36,591 nucleotides of DNA from Burkholderiaceae bacterium (GTDB lineage Bacteria; Pseudomonadota; Gammaproteobacteria; Burkholderiales; Burkholderiaceae_C), in NCBI GenBank assembly GCA_030654805.1, contig JAURWR010000131.1, forward strand, positions 1 to 36,591. Reading direction: 5' to 3'. Positions 31,459 to 36,591 of this stretch are shown piece by piece. Below the pieces are notes generated by a model. It worked only from the letters and a program-made list of their open reading frames with translations. It did not search any database and had not been told where the DNA came from. Made by a program: the position numbers and the translations under genes. Position 1 is the first letter of the stretch, and each line of letters starts with the position of its first letter.

Positions 31459-33558
31459 ATGCATCCTTCAGAACAGCTTGAACCTTGCGCTCAAGTGCGG
31501 CGCACCGATCGCACGCTCCACACACCGACGATGCACCCGACGGCACGAATTCCACGCAGCACCGCGCCGCCCAGTTCGACAACCGAACAGCAGGAACCTG
31601 CCGTTCGCAGTCTGCGCCGGCGAAATGACCGCGATCCGATCGTCGAGATGCAGTCTCTGCTCGACAAGCTGCCCGGCATGGTGGTTCGCCTGCACCGTTC
31701 GGTGGACGGCAGTTGGTCAGTTCCCTATGCCTCCACTGCGTTCATTGGCCTGTGCGGAATCGGCTTGCCTGCCCTGCGCAACGATGCTCGTCCTCTTGCC
31801 GAATGTGTGCATCCTGAGGATCTGCGGCGGCTCCAGCGCCTCGGCGCCGAAAAGGAGGAGCCTCCGCTTCCGATCAAGGAGATCCTGCGTATCCGCCGTC
31901 CGAACGGCCAGTGGGCAAGGTTGGACGCCAGTGCCATGGTCGACCGCTCTAGCGATGGCGGGTTGTTTCTGAATGTCCTTCTGAACGAAGCGGCTCCACC
32001 CCCGGAAGTCGATGTCGAGTTGCAGCGGCAGAACAATCGATGGCAGCTTGCTATCGCCGCTGCGGATATTGGCATGCTGGAAATCAGCTTGTTGACGGGA
32101 TCCTTGCAGTTCGACGCAGTGGCCTGCCGGCACCAGGGGCTGGACCCGGCCGAGCGTTGCTGGGCGTTCGAGCCGTGGATCGAGCGCGTCGCCGAGGCAG
32201 ACCGCCCGGCAGCACGCGCCTTGCTTGCGAAGCCGGAATCGCAAGACGAGGTGACCCGTCTGTTGTTGTCGTTCGATGTTGGTGATGCACACGGGCCGCG
32301 TACGCTTGAATTCGTCTTGCAGGCGGTGGCCGATGAAGGGCGGCGGGTAGGCACCTGCACCGACGTGACTCAGCGCAAGACGCTCGATGCACTGAAGCGC
32401 GACAAGCTCGACGCCGAAAAGGCGAGCCGCAGCAAGAGCGAATTCATGTCACGAGTCAGTCACGAATTACGCACGCCCTTGAACGGCATCCTGGGATTTG
32501 CCCAGTTGATGGCCCTTGATGGGGAGCATCCATTGGCGCCCGCACAGTCGCAGCGCCTCGAGGTGCTGCGGCAATCCGGATCGCGGCTGCTCTCGCTGAT
32601 CGATCAGCTCCTCGAGGTGTCGCGGATCGAGCAGGGTCGACTCCGCTTGCGTAACCGGCCCATCGACGTGCGACTGCTCGTCGAGCGCTGTGCCGTCGAG
32701 GTCATGCCGCTGGCTCAGCAACGAGGCATCGAACTGTTGATCCAGATTCCGTTGACCGCCGGCCCGGTGCGTGCCGACCCCGACGCGCTGGAGCAGGTCG
32801 TGACCAACCTGTTGACCAATGCCATCAAGTACAACCGCCCCAAGGGTCGTGTCCGGGTTCGATTCGAAGCTGGTGAGCACGGTGTGTTGACGGTCGACGA
32901 CACCGGCATCGGGATGACCGAGGAGCAGCTCGGCAAACTGTTCGAGCCGTTCAACCGGCTCGGAGCAGAAAAATCGGAAACCCAAGGCAGCGGATTGGGT
33001 CTGGTCATCACCCGCAAGCTGGTGCGCGCCATGGGCGGCAAGATCGATGTGCTGTCGAGGCAAGACCGGGGCTCACGTTTCGCGGTGTCTCTGCCCTTGG
33101 CGAAGACGGGCAGGGCGAAGCTGCCAGACGTCAGTTTGCCCATCGACGTCCCGTCGAGCTGGGACAGCGGTGTCGAGCAGGTCGTGCTTTACGTCGAAGA
33201 TGACGATGTCAACACCATCCTGATGGAGCAGATCTTCCGCTCGCAACCGAACTGGCGCTTGTTGACTGCCACCAGCGGCCCTGAAGGACTGGAGATCGCA
33301 CAGGAGAATGAGCTGTCACTGGTCTTGCTTGACTTGAACCTTCCCGGACTGTCCGGTTTCGAGGTGCTGGAGCGATTGAAGGCCGACGAACAGACCCGTC
33401 ATCTGAGGTGCATCGCGCTCAGTGCCGATGCGTTGCCGCACCAGATTCAGCATGCCTTGTCGCTGGGTTTCGACGACTACTGGACCAAGCCGATCGATGT
33501 CGGGACGGTGATCGGCAAGTTGAAAGACGAATTCCGGCAGCTTTCCGAGGCTGTTTGA
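31459..33558 (+). CDS. PAS-domain hybrid histidine kinase with receiver
   Basis: A 699-residue kinase without membrane helices. A PAS-like domain (about 65-175, LDKLPGMVVRLHRSVDGSW, then IRRPNGQWARLDASAMV) and a second, weaker one (about 190-305, ending VGTCTDVTQRK) lead to His335 in SHELRTPLN, N-box LLTNAIKYNRP, G1 DTGIGMTEEQ and G2 GSGLGLVITRKL. The receiver (573-699) has Glu580-Asp581-Asp582, phospho-acceptor Asp625 (LLDLNLPGLSGF) and Lys in TKPID. The start is unsure: ATG at 31459 is chosen, and ATG at 31531 is possible. It resembles the kinase at 18597 in core and receiver. The HD-GYP gene follows by 70 nt. Confidence 0.92.
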   Translation: MHPSEQLEPCAQVRRTDRTLHTPTMHPTARIPRSTAPPSSTTEQQEPAVRSLRRRNDRDPIVEMQSLLDKLPGMVVRLHRSVDGSWSVPYASTAFIGLCGIGLPALRNDARPLAECVHPEDLRRLQRLGAEKEEPPLPIKEILRIRRPNGQWARLDASAMVDRSSDGGLFLNVLLNEAAPPPEVDVELQRQNNRWQLAIAAADIGMLEISLLTGSLQFDAVACRHQGLDPAERCWAFEPWIERVAEADRPAARALLAKPESQDEVTRLLLSFDVGDAHGPRTLEFVLQAVADEGRRVGTCTDVTQRKTLDALKRDKLDAEKASRSKSEFMSRVSHELRTPLNGILGFAQLMALDGEHPLAPAQSQRLEVLRQSGSRLLSLIDQLLEVSRIEQGRLRLRNRPIDVRLLVERCAVEVMPLAQQRGIELLIQIPLTAGPVRADPDALEQVVTNLLTNAIKYNRPKGRVRVRFEAGEHGVLTVDDTGIGMTEEQLGKLFEPFNRLGAEKSETQGSGLGLVITRKLVRAMGGKIDVLSRQDRGSRFAVSLPLAKTGRAKLPDVSLPIDVPSSWDSGVEQVVLYVEDDDVNTILMEQIFRSQPNWRLLTATSGPEGLEIAQENELSLVLLDLNLPGLSGFEVLERLKADEQTRHLRCIALSADALPHQIQHALSLGFDDYWTKPIDVGTVIGKLKDEFRQLSEAV

Positions 33559-33580
33559 CCGATCTTTGATGGTTTATGGG

Positions 33581-33592
33581 CCGTCCGGACGG
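33581..33592. promoter_or_regulatory. Perfect 12-nt palindrome before the HD-GYP gene
   Basis: CCGTCCGGACGG stands 36 nt before the start of the HD-GYP gene and 22 nt after the kinase stop. A TTAATCT lying 13 nt downstream might be a -10 box. It may be an operator, or a weak terminator between the two genes. Confidence 0.3.
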
Positions 33593-33628
33593 GTGTGCGG
33601 ACTGTTAATCTAGGGGTTGGCGGCAGTC

Positions 33629-34909
33629 ATGCAATTCACCCAATCCACGGAACCGATCGACGTCTCCGCCCTGCGGCTGGGCATGTTCATTCATCTTGAA
33701 GGTGGATGGCTGTCGCACCCGTTCCCGAGATCCAGCTTCAAGATCACCAGCGAGGATCAACTGCTCACCCTGCGTTCACTGGGCATCGGCACGTTGCGCT
33801 GGAGCCCGGATCTCAGCGACCCGGAGGCACTCCCTACCAGCTTTTCAGCGGCGCCAGCGGTTGCCGCTGAAACTGTGAATCCGGCCGAACTTGACGCTAT
33901 TGATGCCCGCATCGCCCGCCGGGCGGCCCTGAGTGCACAGCGTCAGGCGCTGGCCGAGTGTGAGCGGCAGTTCAGCGAAGCCACTCGCGCTTCCAAGCGT
34001 GTCTTCGACAGCGTGGTCAGCCACCCGATACAGGCCTGCCAAGGTGCGCAGGCCTTGACCCGCGAGCTCGTCGACAAGATGCTCGGTTCCGAAGCGCTGT
34101 GCATCCGCCTCCTCAGCGAAGCCGCTGGCGACAAGGCCAGCGCCCACGCCGTCAATGTCAGTGTCATATCGCTGCTCATGGGGCGCATCTTTGGTCTCGC
34201 CGAAGCTGAAATGCTCGACCTCGGCCTCGGCGCCTTGCTGCATGACATCGGCAAGGCTGACATTCCTGAACGATTTCGCCACCGGGACGACCACCACACC
34301 ACTGCCGAGCAGAAACTCTACGAGACCCACGTTGTTCACGGAATCGCCCAGGCACGGCGCATGGATCTCGGTGCAGGTGCGGCCACCGTCATCGCCCAGC
34401 ACCACGAACTCATCGACGGGAGTGGCTTTCCGCTCAAGCTCACGAGCGATCGCACCAGCGTGCCGTCGCGCATCGTCGCCCTCGTGAACCGCTACGACAA
34501 CCTGTGCAACCCGGCCAGCAACCCCGGCAAGGCCGTCACCCCGCATGAAGCGGTCGCGCTGATGTTCGCGCAAGGCAAGAACAAGTACGACCCGGCCATC
34601 CTCGGGGCATTCATCAAGATGATGGGTGTCTACCCCGCCGGCTCAGTGGTCCAGCTCACCGACGACCGATATGCGCTGGTCGTCGGGGTGAACTCTTCAC
34701 GTCCGCTCAAACCCCGCGTTTTGGTGCACGAGCCGGGCGTACCTCGCGATGAGGCGATGATCCTTGACCTGGAGACCGTCGGCAGTCTTGGCATCCGTCG
34801 CAGTCTGAAACCGACTGCGCTTCCCGAGCAGGCGCTGAGCTACCTCTCGCCCCGACCTCGGATCAGCTATTTCTTTGAAAGCGTTCGGGACCTGGAGCCG
34901 ATTCGGTGA
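33629..34909 (+). CDS. HD-GYP cyclic-di-GMP phosphodiesterase-like protein
   Basis: A 426-residue protein. The N-terminal domain (DVSALRLGMFIHLEGGWLSHPFPRSSFKI) is the DUF3391 type commonly ahead of HD-GYP. The HD-GYP domain (about 135-330) has His173, the HD pair His205-Asp206 in LLHDIGKADIP, His-His 258-259 in AQHHELIDGSGFP and the following NRYDNLCNP. The GYP triplet is GFP (266-268), a change that might affect partner binding more than metal binding. It should degrade c-di-GMP to pGpG or GMP. Its stop TGA overlaps the next start (TGATG), so it is coupled with the GGDEF-EAL gene. Confidence 0.92.
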   Translation: MQFTQSTEPIDVSALRLGMFIHLEGGWLSHPFPRSSFKITSEDQLLTLRSLGIGTLRWSPDLSDPEALPTSFSAAPAVAAETVNPAELDAIDARIARRAALSAQRQALAECERQFSEATRASKRVFDSVVSHPIQACQGAQALTRELVDKMLGSEALCIRLLSEAAGDKASAHAVNVSVISLLMGRIFGLAEAEMLDLGLGALLHDIGKADIPERFRHRDDHHTTAEQKLYETHVVHGIAQARRMDLGAGAATVIAQHHELIDGSGFPLKLTSDRTSVPSRIVALVNRYDNLCNPASNPGKAVTPHEAVALMFAQGKNKYDPAILGAFIKMMGVYPAGSVVQLTDDRYALVVGVNSSRPLKPRVLVHEPGVPRDEAMILDLETVGSLGIRRSLKPTALPEQALSYLSPRPRISYFFESVRDLEPIR

Positions 34910-36591
34910 TGCCGCAGTTCACACCGCACCCGATACATGGCGTGGGCGCTCCGGCACCAGTCCGGCCGCGGCCGGTGCCTGCGCCGCAGCCGCTGTCGGT
35001 TGCGGGTGACGATGCGCTGCAGGATCTATCGCCTCTGATCGAGGGCTTGCTCGACGCTGCTTGGCTGGTCGATACGGACAGCCTCCGGATACTGGCGGCC
35101 AATGCCGCCGCCGCGATCTTGTTCGCCATGGATGCGCAGGCTCTGTGTCGCGCCGATGCTCTGGAGCTCGCGGCCACCCCGGAAGACGTGGTCTTCTGGG
35201 AATCGGGCGTTGACGATCTGGCGGACAGCACCGATGCGCAGACCTTCGTCAGTCGGGCCGATGGAAAATTGGTGCCGGTATTGCGGCGAGTCACCCGAAT
35301 CCGGCTTGGGTCTGGTCGTGCTTCGCCACCGGGGTCGCGCAACGAGGCCTACCTGGTTGTCATGCGAGACCGCAGCCTGGAGTTGCGCACGCAGTCCGAA
35401 CTCGAAGAGCGACTGTCCCAGCTGCGTGCCACGCTCGAATCGACCACCGATGGCATCCTGGTGACCGATCTGGCAGGTCGCATCGTCAACTTCAACCCGC
35501 GTTTCATCGCACTGTGGGGCGTTCCAGAATCGCTGCTGGCGGAGCACGACGATGCGGCCGTATCGGCCTGGATGCTGCGTCGCGTGTCCGACCCGGTGAG
35601 CTACACCAAACGCCTCCAAGCCATCGGCGAGTCGACGACGCTGGAAGGCAGCGACGTGTTGAACCTGCGTTGCGGCAAGGTCCTGGAGCGACGCACGTTG
35701 CCTCAGCGCAATCGCGGGCAGCCGATCGGCCGCGTGTACTCGTTTCGAGACATCAGCGAGAGCCTCGAAGCCAACCGGCGCATCGACGCCCTGTCTCATA
35801 TCGACGCGCTGACCGGGTTGCCCAATCGACGGGTGGTGGCCAGTCGCATCGAGTACGCACTGGCGCTGGCGCAGCGCGAAGGAGTGGCTTTTGCGCTGCT
35901 GCACCTCAACCTCGACCGTTTCAAGCCGGTCAACGACGCCCTGGGCTTGGCAGTCGGTGATCGCATCCTGGTGGAAGTCGCCAGACGCCTGACCGCGACG
36001 ATGCGTCAAGTCGATGCGGTCGCTCGACTGGGTGCCGATGAATTTGTGATGCTGGTGCACCATGCCGACATGCAGCGCGCCGAGGGTGCGGCGCGTCGCC
36101 TGGCCGGCGCCTTGCAGGCGCCGTTCGTGATCGACGGAATGAACCTGACGCTGACTGCCAGCATCGGCATCGCGTTGTATCCCGGCGACGGCAGCACGTC
36201 CGACGAACTCCTTCAGGCCGCCGATGCTGCGATGACCGACCTGAAATCGGCCGGCGGTGCCGGCTACCGATTCCATCACCAGCGAGCCGGCGCGACGGTG
36301 GTTGCGCTGCGCACCCGCATGAAGCTCGACCAGGCGATGCGCCAGGCGCTGGCCGCCGGTCGCTTCCGTCTGCATTACCAGCCACAGGTCGATCTCGAAA
36401 GCGGCGAGATCGTCGGTGCCGAGGCGCTGATCCGCTGGCGTGACCCCGAGCTGGGCGACGTGCCGCCGGCGGAGTTCATCCCGGTGGCCGAGCGCAGTGG
36501 CTTCATCGTCTCCATCGGTGCCTGGGTGCTGCGCCAGGCGGTGCAGCAAGCCGCGCTGTGGCACGGGCGCGGGCATCGACTGCTGATATAG
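34909..36591 (+). CDS. PAS-PAS-GGDEF-EAL protein, truncated in the EAL domain
   Basis: Two PAS domains (about 45-150 and 170-285), a GGDEF domain (about 295-455: HIDALTGLPNR, LNLDRFKPVND, LGADEF) and the start of an EAL domain (about 473-560: HYQPQVDLESGEIVGAEALIRW). The cyclase signature is GADEF at 375-379 instead of GGDEF; Ala for the first-half Gly may lower cyclase activity. The EAL part stops after about 88 of the usual 240 residues at a TAG that is also the last three bases of the window, so either the gene continues beyond and the end is faulty or it is truly truncated. GGAG lies 10 nt before the ATG. Confidence 0.88.
   Translation: MPQFTPHPIHGVGAPAPVRPRPVPAPQPLSVAGDDALQDLSPLIEGLLDAAWLVDTDSLRILAANAAAAILFAMDAQALCRADALELAATPEDVVFWESGVDDLADSTDAQTFVSRADGKLVPVLRRVTRIRLGSGRASPPGSRNEAYLVVMRDRSLELRTQSELEERLSQLRATLESTTDGILVTDLAGRIVNFNPRFIALWGVPESLLAEHDDAAVSAWMLRRVSDPVSYTKRLQAIGESTTLEGSDVLNLRCGKVLERRTLPQRNRGQPIGRVYSFRDISESLEANRRIDALSHIDALTGLPNRRVVASRIEYALALAQREGVAFALLHLNLDRFKPVNDALGLAVGDRILVEVARRLTATMRQVDAVARLGADEFVMLVHHADMQRAEGAARRLAGALQAPFVIDGMNLTLTASIGIALYPGDGSTSDELLQAADAAMTDLKSAGGAGYRFHHQRAGATVVALRTRMKLDQAMRQALAAGRFRLHYQPQVDLESGEIVGAEALIRWRDPELGDVPPAEFIPVAERSGFIVSIGAWVLRQAVQQAALWHGRGHRLLI

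Overview
The window looks like a piece of a betaproteobacterial genome, most likely Burkholderiales near the Leptothrix/Rubrivivax/Comamonadaceae groups. The evidence is the 5S rRNA tail, the high-GC coding with strongly GC-rich third positions, and gene families typical of the order (two-gene PhnE transporter, XoxF/J/G cluster, single-cache MCP, DUF4864 protein, small DksA-like protein). It begins inside a 5S rRNA gene, so a ribosomal operon ends here, and it stops inside a GGDEF-EAL gene. It may therefore be a whole contig. No prophage, CRISPR array, tRNA or complete insertion sequence was seen.

Layout. 1-752: 5S tail, terminator, gene-poor stretch and a 99-residue orphan flagellar rod-like protein. 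753-3500 (minus): an esterase/Baeyer-Villiger monooxygenase fusion followed by a decayed alpha/beta hydrolase. 3719-6844 (plus): a membrane-anchored response regulator with a long Ala/Glu-rich coiled linker, then a cytosolic gingipain-like (clan CD) cysteine peptidase and a 90-residue partner. 6854-11368 (minus): DsrE-like protein, PhnD, PhnC, PhnE, PhnE and a nitroreductase, tightly coupled, with an unusual triple half-site at the head. 11562-14942 (plus): AI-2E-type permease and a chemoreceptor. 15045-18285 (minus): lanthanide-type PQQ alcohol dehydrogenase (XoxF), XoxJ-like binding protein and cytochrome c. 18597-21451 (plus): GAF hybrid histidine kinase, polyhydroxyalkanoate depolymerase-like esterase and a 51-residue basic protein.

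21544-28589 is a stress and envelope stretch: DksA/TraR zinc-finger protein, host-attachment-type protein, Dps (minus), M48 lipoprotein protease, transglutaminase-like protease, OhrR-type MarR regulator, DsbD (minus) and a hypothetical protein (minus). 28767-31254 (minus): three-helix membrane protein, amidase and DUF4864 protein. 31459-36591 (plus): PAS hybrid histidine kinase, HD-GYP protein and GGDEF-EAL protein, a compact two-component/cyclic-di-GMP block.

The best candidates for something little described are the cytosolic C25-like peptidase with its small partner, the esterase-BVMO fusion with its degenerating neighbour and tandem 10-bp promoter repeat, and the alternating GGTTG/CAACC/GGTTG element at the start of the DsrE-Phn operon. 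No sequence search could be run: family names rest on visible motifs, and functions of unnamed genes are inference.
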